NCBI RefSeq assembly: GCF_000443995.1
Contig: NZ_AUMC01000006.1
Coordinates: 372,001 to 436,000 of the forward strand
Direction: 5' to 3'
From: Bacteriovorax sp. BAL6_X
Lineage (GTDB): Bacteria; Bdellovibrionota; Bacteriovoracia; Bacteriovoracales; Bacteriovoracaceae
DNA length: 64,000 nucleotides
Shown piece after piece: positions 19,290 through 26,714 of this stretch. The first letter of the stretch is position 1. Every line of letters starts with the position of its first letter. A program made the position numbers and the translations under genes. The notes under the pieces are model-generated. The model made no database searches and was not told where the DNA came from. It saw only the letters and a program-made list of their open reading frames with translations.

Positions 19290-19751
19290 TTACTTACGAA
19301 GACCTTGTTTATCTACTAGCTCGTTAAACGACTCTTCGATCTCTTTAAAGTAATCGCCTTTTCTAAAAGTTACCTTCTCTAAAAATTGCTCTTTATCTTC
19401 TTGAGAATTGGCCAATTTTTTAAAATGCTGATCCAATCGATACAGTGGGCCAGCTATCTTATGAGACATCGTTAGGCCTAAATAAAGAAATAGCAAGAAT
19501 GAAACGAGCACAGCGATTAGAAGAGAAAAACTTATAATTTGAACCTGCACATCCCAAAATCCTTGAAATGCTTGACTCTGAAAAAAACCACTCTCCTCTG
19601 CCATCTCTTTGACATTAACTAAGAAAGACAAAATTGTAGCAACAAAGAGTCCACATGAGATGAGGTTTAAAAATCCAAATTTAACGAGAAAGTGTTTTTG
19701 AAATTCTGGGTTTATCCAGATTTGTTTTAGACGGCGGCGGTTTTTGGCCAT
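19290..19751 (-). CDS. Membrane protein with HAMP-like cytoplasmic region
   Basis: 153 residues. A basic N-terminus is followed by two membrane helices (about residues 25-50 and 70-95). A HAMP-like segment then runs MSHKIAGPLYRLDQHFKKLA, in which the KIAGPLYRL core is typical of HAMP-type signal-transduction linkers. The protein ends soon after at KGDYFKEIEESFNELVDKQG, without kinase or methyl-accepting domain. Stand-alone proteins of this type are known in several deltaproteobacterial-type genomes, but their partner is unknown. An AT-rich non-coding stretch of about 150 bases separates it from the pilus operon. Confidence 0.65.
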   Translation of the reverse strand: MAKNRRRLKQIWINPEFQKHFLVKFGFLNLISCGLFVATILSFLVNVKEMAEESGFFQSQAFQGFWDVQVQIISFSLLIAVLVSFLLFLYLGLTMSHKIAGPLYRLDQHFKKLANSQEDKEQFLEKVTFRKGDYFKEIEESFNELVDKQGLRK

Positions 19752-19836
19752 ATCTGAACTCCTATAATATATATTTAAATACTATTATAGGAGCTTATTT
19801 AAGTAATTGAAATAAAGGAAAACTTATCCTTTATTC

Positions 19837-19953
19837 CTAGTGATGATCATCCATCATTGCATCATCAAAATCTTTGCATGCAATTGCAAGAGAAGCTGGA
19901 AGAAGGGCCCAGAAACCAACTAAACTAAGTGCTACGAATACTTCTAAACTCAT
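19837..19953 (-). CDS. 38-residue membrane peptide
   Basis: A small gene. The translation begins MSLEVFVALSLVGFWALLPA, is one hydrophobic helix, and ends in a short acidic tail rich in D, M and H. ATG is preceded by AAAAGGAAT seven bases upstream, a good ribosome site. The hydrophobic start plus acidic FDDAMMDDHH tail recalls small accessory subunits of respiratory oxidases such as CcoS, but the match is weak. It lies between the HAMP-like protein and rmuC on the same strand. Confidence 0.6.
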   Translation of the reverse strand: MSLEVFVALSLVGFWALLPASLAIACKDFDDAMMDDHH

Positions 19954-19997
19954 ATATTATTCCTTTTAATCTAAACTTCTTTGAAATCTAATGACCA

Positions 19998-21203
19998 TTA
20001 TAAGTCATTTAAGCTTTCCTGACTAGATAATTCGACTTCTGGAAGCTGCCCCTTATCGATTTCAACTTCCATAATCTTTTGAAATCTCTTAGAAATCTTC
20101 CCAGTCGTTATATTTATATTATTTACATCTTTAGTTACTGTTGCTAAGTGCTTAGTCAGGTCACCCCACCTCTTCTCATATAGGCCAAAATCAACGCCCA
20201 GCTTATTGATCTCTTCGTGTAGAATCGACATATACTTAGATCGCTCCATATTCATCAGAACTGATTGAACAGTTGTTAATGTGGCCATAAAGGTTGTTGG
20301 TGAAGCAATCCATACATTCTTCTTTTGAGAGTAAGCGATAATATCTTCGTGATAGGCATGTATCTCAGCAAAAATTGCTTCTGCAGGAAGAAATAAAACT
20401 GCCTGCTCAGAAGTCTCCCCCTTAATAATATACTTAGAAGAGATATCATCGATATGCTTTTTAACGTTCTTCACAAATTCTCGGCGAGCAACAGTCTTTT
20501 CCTCGACCGAGCCCTCAAACATTCTCTTAAAGTTCTCAAGAGGGAATTTCGAGTCCACACAAAGCCTTCCAATGGGTTCAGGAAGATCAAGCATAGCATC
20601 TACGAGCTTATCATTCTTAAGTTTGTACTGAAGCTTATAGTACTTATCTCCTTCTCCAAAGACCGATTTCAAAAGCGACGTAAGCTGAACTTCCCCAAAA
20701 ATCCCGCGTGATTTCTTATCTGTTAAAACTTCTTGTAAACTGACAACATTAGTTGAAAGGGATTCAATCTTCTTTTGGGCCTCATCAATTTTTGCTAGAC
20801 GAGCAATAATCCCAGTAAAGGTTTCATTGGTTTTTTTAAAACCTTCATTTAAGTTTTCTTGAACCTTGTTATTGATCTTCTCTAGCTTTTCTTGGATAGC
20901 ATGATTAGTCTTATCAAATTTCTTTTCAAGATCTTGTGTTAATTGGTCCTTGAAACTAAACATATCTTTATTAAGTGCACCTTTCGTCTCCATTAGGCGC
21001 TCAACCACGATCTCACGAAGATTTGAAAAGTTCTCTGCTAGTTGATTATTATTTCTAAAAAGCGTCTCAGTAATATCATCTTTTTGAGAACGGATGAGGT
21101 TTGTTACTTCATCAAAATTAACAGTATGTTCTTTCTTAAAAATAAGAAATAAGAAAGCTAGGATTGCAACTTGTAAAACGATGACAATAATAATTGGAGT
21201 CAT
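19998..21203 (-). CDS. rmuC: DNA recombination protein RmuC homologue
   Basis: 401 residues. An N-terminal membrane anchor (residues 3-22) is followed by a long coiled coil (about 25-150). Then comes the RmuC nuclease-like core: KKSRGIFGEVQLTSLL near residue 162, later DSKFPLENFKRMFEG and VLFLPAEAIFAEI. RmuC is a membrane-tethered, PD-(D/E)XK-like protein that limits DNA inversions and rearrangements. The length is near that of E. coli RmuC minus part of its tail. Its ATG overlaps the stop of the M23 peptidase gene by one base (TAATG), so it is co-translated with it. Confidence 0.93.
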   Translation of the reverse strand: MTPIIIVIVLQVAILAFLFLIFKKEHTVNFDEVTNLIRSQKDDITETLFRNNNQLAENFSNLREIVVERLMETKGALNKDMFSFKDQLTQDLEKKFDKTNHAIQEKLEKINNKVQENLNEGFKKTNETFTGIIARLAKIDEAQKKIESLSTNVVSLQEVLTDKKSRGIFGEVQLTSLLKSVFGEGDKYYKLQYKLKNDKLVDAMLDLPEPIGRLCVDSKFPLENFKRMFEGSVEEKTVARREFVKNVKKHIDDISSKYIIKGETSEQAVLFLPAEAIFAEIHAYHEDIIAYSQKKNVWIASPTTFMATLTTVQSVLMNMERSKYMSILHEEINKLGVDFGLYEKRWGDLTKHLATVTKDVNNINITTGKISKRFQKIMEVEIDKGQLPEVELSSQESLNDL

Positions 21204-22159
21204 TAATTCTTCCCTTCAACATTTGGCATGACATATTTTTGGGCCTGTTGGACTCGCCCCTTTTCTTTAATAAATTGTAGTCCATCGATCCATTTACCTT
21301 GAACGCGAACTCCCCAGTGCAAGTGTGGAGCACTAGATCGACCAGTATTACCACTTAAAGCGATGATTTGACCACGCTTTACTGTGTCACCTTGATTAAC
21401 CTTGAATTTTGACAAGTGGCAATACATTGTAATGACACCGGCTCCGTGGTCGATAAAGACGGCATTTCCATTGAAGAAGAGATCTTTTACTAAAATAACC
21501 TTGCCATCATTCGATGCCTTTACCGGAGTTGGCCTTCTGGCACGCATATCCGTTCCAGAGTGCCAACTATTCTTCTTATTATTAAAGACACGACGATTTC
21601 CATAATGGGCCGTAATTTTAGAATTTAGAGGCTTAATAAAATCTTTATCCGTTAACGACTTCTCTAATTCAGCTGAAGCATAAGCTTCCTTTTGAAGTCT
21701 TACTTCCTCTTGCCAGCGCTTTACCGCCTCGGGAGATAGATCAACATGTTTCTTAGAAACCTTGATATAAGATTTTTTATAATCAAAAGGTTTTATTTCA
21801 AATGTTGCGATATGGTACTGAATCTCTTGCCCGTAAACCTCAGACTTCAAGTAGCAATGAACAGAAGTCGCAGCGTTTGTCTTTTCTCCGTCTTTTGTTT
21901 CAAAGTACCAATAATCTGGAGCCCATACAGTCTCTAGAGTACTTCCTGTTATATTGTGTCCGAGAGTGTCTTCACCACAAATTACACGAAACTTCTCACC
22001 AATACTTGGCAATTCCAAGACAATTTTATTGACCTTACCAGGATGGGCAACTCGCTGTTCAACTTCATATGTCCCAAGTTGTGGAAGCGGCCTGATTCCA
22101 GCACATGAATAGATAAATAGAATAAAGAAAAGTGGTAATAGCTTTGTGTGTTGTCTCAT
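21203..22159 (-). CDS. M23-family (LytM) peptidase lipoprotein
   Basis: 318 residues. The N-terminal signal ends with FIYSCAGIRP, suggesting a lipid-anchored protein. The C-terminal half carries an M23 metallopeptidase domain: HSGTDMRA (first zinc His and Asp) near residue 200, MYCHLSKFKVNQGD, and HLHWGVRV near residue 283. All zinc-ligand positions look intact, so it is probably an active peptidoglycan endopeptidase rather than a degenerate EnvC/NlpD-type activator. The product would work at the cell wall, either of the host cell or in a predator on prey wall. It leads the operon that continues into rmuC; the divergent hisS gene starts 104 bases away. Confidence 0.9.
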   Translation of the reverse strand: MRQHTKLLPLFFILFIYSCAGIRPLPQLGTYEVEQRVAHPGKVNKIVLELPSIGEKFRVICGEDTLGHNITGSTLETVWAPDYWYFETKDGEKTNAATSVHCYLKSEVYGQEIQYHIATFEIKPFDYKKSYIKVSKKHVDLSPEAVKRWQEEVRLQKEAYASAELEKSLTDKDFIKPLNSKITAHYGNRRVFNNKKNSWHSGTDMRARRPTPVKASNDGKVILVKDLFFNGNAVFIDHGAGVITMYCHLSKFKVNQGDTVKRGQIIALSGNTGRSSAPHLHWGVRVQGKWIDGLQFIKEKGRVQQAQKYVMPNVEGKN

Positions 22160-22263
22160 AATAAAATTATGACAAAGAAGTCACGTTTTTTAAAGGCCTA
22201 TTGCTTTAAAAGTACTAAAAATCAGGGTATAAACAAATATATTTATTTCGAAGGGGTAATTTA

Positions 22264-23604
22264 ATGGCGATTATTAAGCCGCAAAATGCAAAAGGTACAA
22301 GAGACTTTGGTCCAATTGAGTCATCAAGAAGAAATCACATTTTTGAAGCAGTTAAAAAAAGGTTTCAATCTCATGGTTTTATGCCACTTGAAACTCCGGC
22401 CGTTGAAAACTTGAACGTACTGACGGGAAAATATGGTGAGGAAGGAGATAAACTTCTTTTTCGCGTTTTGAACTCTGGAGACTTTTTAAAGAAAGTTAAA
22501 CCTGAAGATCTTCAAGAAAAGAACCTTAGTGCCGTTTCGAGTAAGATGTGTGAGCGTGGACTTCGCTACGACCTCACTATTCCTTTCGCTCGTTATGTGT
22601 GTGCAAACCTAAATGATCTTGCACTGCCATTTAAGCGCTACCAAATTCAGCCGGTATGGCGTGCTGATCGTCCTCAAAAAGGACGCTATAGAGAGTTCTA
22701 CCAGTGTGATGGAGATATCATCGGAACAGAATCACTTCTAAGTGAAGTATCACTTGTTGAAGTCTATCACGATGTATTTAAAGACCTAAAAATCGACGGT
22801 GTTGAAATCGTTATTAATAATAGAAAAATCCTACAAGGAATTGCAAGTGTTCTAGGTGTTAGTGATAAATTAACAGATATGACAATTGCCATTGATAAGC
22901 TCGATAAAATTGGCGCTGAGAAAGTTGGAGAAGAACTACTTAATCGTGGCTTCTATGAGGACCAAGTAAGTCGTCTTTCAACTCTTCTAACTCTTGAAGG
23001 TAGCTCAGATGAGAAACTAGCAAAGATTAAAGACTTTCTTGGTGAAGATGAGATTGGGAAGCTAGGACTTGAAGAGCTGGAATTTGTTCTTTCAAATGTA
23101 AGAGAGCTTGGTATTGAAAACCTTGTTTTTGATCCAACTCTTGCCCGTGGACTCGATTATTACACAGGTTGTATATTTGAAGTAAAACTAGTTGACGGCT
23201 CAATGGGAAGCATTGGCGGCGGTGGACGCTACGATGACCTAACAAGTATGTTTGGCCAAAAAGAGAAGCTTTCTGGTGTTGGAATCTCATTTGGAGCCGA
23301 AAGAATTTATGATGTGATGCTAGATCGCGGTTTATTTGAAGATATTAGTGCAAGTGTTGATTACATGATCATCAATATGGATGAGAACGACCAAAAGCAA
23401 TACCTTCAAATTGCTAGAAAATTTAGAACAGAAGGCCACTCTATTGAAATCTACCCTACTTCGGCAAAAATGAAGAAGCAGATGACTTACGCTAATAAAC
23501 GCGGAGTAAAGAATGTAATCTTCTATGGCGAGGCCGAAAAAGAAAAAGGTGTGTTACAAGTAAAACATATGGAGTCTGGAGAACAAACAGAAGTAAGCAG
23601 ATAA
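22264..23604 (+). CDS. hisS: Histidyl-tRNA synthetase
   Basis: 446 residues, a class II aminoacyl-tRNA synthetase that charges tRNA-His. Visible landmarks are the start KGTRDFGP, motif 2 YQIQPVWRADRPQKGRYREF with YQCDGDIIG, the histidine-A signature LARGLDYYTGCIFEV, and motif 3 GGGGRYDDL near residue 320. The C-terminal anticodon-binding domain follows from residue 350. The ribosome site GAAGGGGTAATTTA precedes the ATG. A strong terminator follows the gene. Confidence 0.97.
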   Translation: MAIIKPQNAKGTRDFGPIESSRRNHIFEAVKKRFQSHGFMPLETPAVENLNVLTGKYGEEGDKLLFRVLNSGDFLKKVKPEDLQEKNLSAVSSKMCERGLRYDLTIPFARYVCANLNDLALPFKRYQIQPVWRADRPQKGRYREFYQCDGDIIGTESLLSEVSLVEVYHDVFKDLKIDGVEIVINNRKILQGIASVLGVSDKLTDMTIAIDKLDKIGAEKVGEELLNRGFYEDQVSRLSTLLTLEGSSDEKLAKIKDFLGEDEIGKLGLEELEFVLSNVRELGIENLVFDPTLARGLDYYTGCIFEVKLVDGSMGSIGGGGRYDDLTSMFGQKEKLSGVGISFGAERIYDVMLDRGLFEDISASVDYMIINMDENDQKQYLQIARKFRTEGHSIEIYPTSAKMKKQMTYANKRGVKNVIFYGEAEKEKGVLQVKHMESGEQTEVSR

Positions 23605-23608
23605 AACA

Positions 23609-23634
23609 AAAGCCTCGCAAAGCGAGGCTTTTTT
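23609..23634. terminator. Bidirectional rho-independent terminator between hisS and histone gene
   Basis: A ten-base-pair stem (AAAGCCTCGC with GCGAGGCTTT, AAA loop) is followed by TTTTTTATTT on the plus strand. On the minus strand the complement ends in TTTTGTTTT. It sits between convergent hisS and the histone-like gene and can end both transcripts. Confidence 0.9.
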
Positions 23635-23661
23635 ATTTCTAACGAAATTGATTCGTGTCGA

Positions 23662-23946
23662 TTATCCTAGGATATCGTATGGACGAATTGTCTTTCTACC
23701 GTTAGCTGTACATCTCTTTTGAGCTTGATCAACTAGCCAGTATACGTACTCGTTCATTGCTTCAAGAGCATCTGAAGATACGTTGTATCCTTTACCCTTA
23801 AGAGCTTCTTTAGTTTTTGAACCAACTAGAAGCATTTCTTTTTTCTTAGTTGCTTTTTTAGCTGTTTTCTTAGCTGCTTTTTTTGGAGCTGCTTTCTTTG
23901 CTGCCTTCTTTGGAGCTGCTTTTTTCGTAGCTTTTTTCTTTGCCAT
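23662..23946 (-). CDS. Histone-fold protein with lysine/alanine-rich N-terminal tail
   Basis: 94 residues. Residues 1-36 are a basic tail of alternating KKA/KKAAP units like histone H1 or AlgP-type tails. Residues about 40-94 look like a complete single histone fold. There is a short helix 1 (SKTKEALKGKG), then V-S-x-D-A at the start of a long central helix 2 (SDALEAMNEYVYWLVDQAQK), then the loop R(K)TIRPYDIL, which fits the KTxxxxD paired-element and helix 3 of histones. Bacterial histones are known chromatin proteins in Bdellovibrio; this copy adds a long basic tail. It is predicted to bind DNA as a dimer. The function is inferred, but the fold signature is clear. Confidence 0.8.
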   Translation of the reverse strand: MAKKKATKKAAPKKAAKKAAPKKAAKKTAKKATKKKEMLLVGSKTKEALKGKGYNVSSDALEAMNEYVYWLVDQAQKRCTANGRKTIRPYDILG

Positions 23947-24137
23947 TTTAAACCTCGTGTTTAGTGTTTTTAATGAAATTTTTGTAATAATGTAATTTTA
24001 AGTACCTGGCCTAAACTACGTCAATAAAAAAACGGAATGCCTCTTTAATTTGTCGATAAAACCCCCTGATCTCAACTAAATAAGTGGGTAAAATGGTCAC
24101 CTTTGCACCAAATCTAAGCTTAAGCTAGTCTTTAGAA

Positions 24138-24572
24138 ATGGATAAGCAAGCTATTAAAATTGCTTCGGAAAAAAGCAATAAATTTATGTTAGCGTTTGAG
24201 AATATCACAAGTAATACAAACGTCTACGATACAGAGAAGAACCAAATACTCATGCTGGAATCACCTAGTAGTATTTGTGCAATTATACCTAAGAAAACAT
24301 GTGCAAACGGGCACAAGATCAATCTCTACATTATTCAAAGCTCGCAAGTGCCAAAAGGTCAGCTCGGTAATATTACAAAGCTTGCTAATGTCATAAAGCT
24401 TGTAAGCGAAGTGATTGAGATTGAAGACTATGGCCCAGAGAAAAATAAAGTTGTCTTTCGTTTACTTGAAGACAATTTAAAAGAGCATAAGAAATTTGAG
24501 GCCGTAATTTTAGAAAGACAAGAGCGCTTCAACGAACTTTTAAATCAATATAGAAACACACACAACGAATAA
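24138..24572 (+). CDS. Hypothetical protein, 144 aa
   Basis: A soluble 144-residue protein with no signal peptide. The central part alternates strands and turns (VYDTEKNQILMLES, then HKINLYIIQ, then VSEVIEIEDYGPEKNKVVFRLL), suggesting a small beta-barrel, and the C-terminus is a charged helix. PilZ-like folds have this general look, but the RxxxR and DxSxxG motifs are absent, so I do not assign it. It is followed 30 bases later by the TPR protein gene and probably forms an operon with it. Confidence 0.6.
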   Translation: MDKQAIKIASEKSNKFMLAFENITSNTNVYDTEKNQILMLESPSSICAIIPKKTCANGHKINLYIIQSSQVPKGQLGNITKLANVIKLVSEVIEIEDYGPEKNKVVFRLLEDNLKEHKKFEAVILERQERFNELLNQYRNTHNE

Positions 24573-24601
24573 GAATTAGAGACAAGTACGGAACAGAAGA
24601 A

Positions 24602-25933
24602 ATGAATAGAGATATATTTTTTAACGACATGGAAGTTTTGGTAGTCGAATCGATAGGAAACGCACGCGTAGCCTATGAAAATGCGTTTAAAACTCTGGGG
24701 GTTCAGAGGAAGAACGTGCGATTTTCCAAGACTTACGAAGATGCTATTAGGGAGATGAAAAGCTTTAAGCCTACTCTTGTATTCTCGTATGAAGTACTTG
24801 CTGAAGGACGCTACAATAAAGTACTGAAAGAACATTTAAAAATTCTTCCTAACCGTACAAAGAATAGCTTTATTCTTTTAACACAAAATGATTCTATTGA
24901 TGCTATTTCAAGAATTGCTCAACAACAAGTTGACCTAGTTCTTCCTATTCCTTTTACGGTTGATAGTATAAAGGCACTCATGGAAGAACTTTACAAAATG
25001 AAGTCTTCTCCAAGTGAGTATAGAAAGTTAATTAATGAAGCTTATGAATACGTGGGCACAGGCCATGACAAGGTTTTTGAAATAACACAAAAAGCTCGTG
25101 AACTTTCGCAAAAAAATTCATATGAGACGTTCTACCTAGAAGGTCTATGTAACTATAAAGAAGAGAAATATGATGATGCTATCAAGTCACTAGAACAGGC
25201 TTATGCACTAAACCCAAAGGACTTCAACACTTTAAAGCTATTTTTTAAAACATATAAACATTTAAAAAATTACAATATGTCTCTTCAGTATTCATTGAAG
25301 ATGCACGAAGCCTACCCTATTTCTCCAGATATGCTAAGAGATCTTTCAATGGTTGCAGTAGCTGCAAGAAAGCATGAGCTTATTTTAAATTACTATGATG
25401 CCTATAAGAAAGTTAATGAGCCGGCCTATGATATAAAAGATGCAATTGCTGCAGCTATCGTTATATATGTCCAATGTGAATTAGATAAGATTGATTTTGA
25501 CAAAGCAACAATTCAAGATCTTGCAGTTAATAAGAAATACAGAGAATCACTTAAACTTTTAGAAGAGGCTTCTGTTATTTGTACAACAAAGCCAGCAATC
25601 TTAGAACGCATGCTTGTTATTCTTGCCCACACACCAGACAATAGAACAACTAAATATATTCAAATTAAGCAAAAAGAAAAATTTCCGCAATATGAGAATG
25701 CACCTCTCATGGATGCCCTTGTTTGTGACAAAGACTCCACTGCTTCTCAATCATTAAAGATGGCCATTGATACGTTAAATAGTGGCTATACTTCAGAGAT
25801 ACTTTACGAAATCATTATTAAACGATCTGTGGAAATGAAGCGTAAAAAGGAAAGTACTCAAGAGTGGTATGAGCAGGCCCTTAAAATATATCCAAATATG
25901 AAGGTTAGGCTCGATAAATTTTATAACCCCTAA
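24602..25933 (+). CDS. Pseudo-receiver domain plus TPR repeats
   Basis: 443 residues. The first 130 residues have the layout of a response-regulator receiver (MEVLVVESIGNARVAYENAF, then LVFSYEV, then LLTQ, then VDLVLPIPFTVDSIK). However, the usual DD and phosphorylatable Asp are not present in the expected places (SYE replaces the D of strand 3), so it is probably a phosphorylation-independent pseudo-receiver. Residues 140-430 contain TPR helices; the clearest unit is YLEGLCNYKEEKYDDAIKSL with a following ALNPKDFNTL. It is likely a scaffold or signalling adaptor in the cytoplasm, with an unknown partner. Rough family: receiver-TPR proteins of Bdellovibrio-like bacteria. Confidence 0.75.
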   Translation: MNRDIFFNDMEVLVVESIGNARVAYENAFKTLGVQRKNVRFSKTYEDAIREMKSFKPTLVFSYEVLAEGRYNKVLKEHLKILPNRTKNSFILLTQNDSIDAISRIAQQQVDLVLPIPFTVDSIKALMEELYKMKSSPSEYRKLINEAYEYVGTGHDKVFEITQKARELSQKNSYETFYLEGLCNYKEEKYDDAIKSLEQAYALNPKDFNTLKLFFKTYKHLKNYNMSLQYSLKMHEAYPISPDMLRDLSMVAVAARKHELILNYYDAYKKVNEPAYDIKDAIAAAIVIYVQCELDKIDFDKATIQDLAVNKKYRESLKLLEEASVICTTKPAILERMLVILAHTPDNRTTKYIQIKQKEKFPQYENAPLMDALVCDKDSTASQSLKMAIDTLNSGYTSEILYEIIIKRSVEMKRKKESTQEWYEQALKIYPNMKVRLDKFYNP

Positions 25934-26028
25934 TGTGATTACGAACACTTCGCTCCGCGCCGTATCATAAAGACCTTTGCATAGGCCCACCAAAATTATA
26001 TAAGAATAGGAAATTTTTGGGGGTATTT

Positions 26029-26652
26029 ATGTTTAGAGCAGTAATCTTGCTAGCGGCTATTGTTTATCTTACCAGTACAATGGCAAGTACAATGGCGCAA
26101 TTTCAAGCACCACAAATTCCATCTCATACACAAGCTCAATGCGTAGAGAAGCTATGTGCAAACAATCCAGGAGAATGTAGTTCAAAAACGCAGCATCGTA
26201 TGATCATTGATGCATGTTCAAGACAACTTGATCTAGGATGTGTTGATCTTTCAATGAAGCTAATCTCAAGCTATGAACAAAATGACCTAGAAGAGATGAT
26301 CTCAATTGCTCGCTCTTGTCAGTATGTTTCAGGAAACGCTCACCAAACGGCCATGAAGAATATGTACCGTTATGATCGCGATGAGTTTTCAGAAGTCACA
26401 TTTATTAACTCAAGACTTTGGCTTGTTCAAAACTCTTGTTTAACAAGTGCCCTATCAAGACTACAGTCAAGAGACTTTGATAGCCTTGAAGATTTAAAAG
26501 CAATTACAAACCAATGTACTGGTACTTTTGATGTTGCCTGCTTTGAGACGCAGTGTAAGTCAAAGTACTCATGCAATGATCAGGATGAGGTTGTGAGTGC
26601 ACTTAAAAAATGTATCGCGGGGCCAAGTAAAGTAGATCGTCGCAGACTTTAA
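26029..26652 (+). CDS. Secreted cysteine-containing protein of unknown function
   Basis: About 207 residues. I start it at the ATG at 26029, because GGGGG lies five bases before it, rather than at a TTG four codons upstream. The signal peptide is MFRAVILLAAIVYLTSTMA. The mature protein is helical and cysteine-rich, with pairs such as CVEKLCANNPGEC and later CFETQCKSKYSCND, so disulfides in the periplasm or outside are likely. No family is recognised. A 62-base AT-rich gap separates it from the large secreted protein gene, with which it is probably co-expressed. Confidence 0.7.
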   Translation: MFRAVILLAAIVYLTSTMASTMAQFQAPQIPSHTQAQCVEKLCANNPGECSSKTQHRMIIDACSRQLDLGCVDLSMKLISSYEQNDLEEMISIARSCQYVSGNAHQTAMKNMYRYDRDEFSEVTFINSRLWLVQNSCLTSALSRLQSRDFDSLEDLKAITNQCTGTFDVACFETQCKSKYSCNDQDEVVSALKKCIAGPSKVDRRRL

Positions 26653-26714
26653 AATTAAAAAAAATTAAAAAACTTAACACAAACACACAAGAACACAACA
26701 CACAGGTTTTTTTA

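Noticed and set aside
23662-23946. Reading the lysine-rich protein as only an H1-like low-complexity protein
   Set aside because: The C-terminal 55 residues have a clear histone-fold pattern that low-complexity tails do not explain.
23783-23995. Plus-strand frame rich in Phe/Ala opposite the histone gene
   Set aside because: It is the complement of the lysine/alanine repeat and only looks like a membrane protein because of that.
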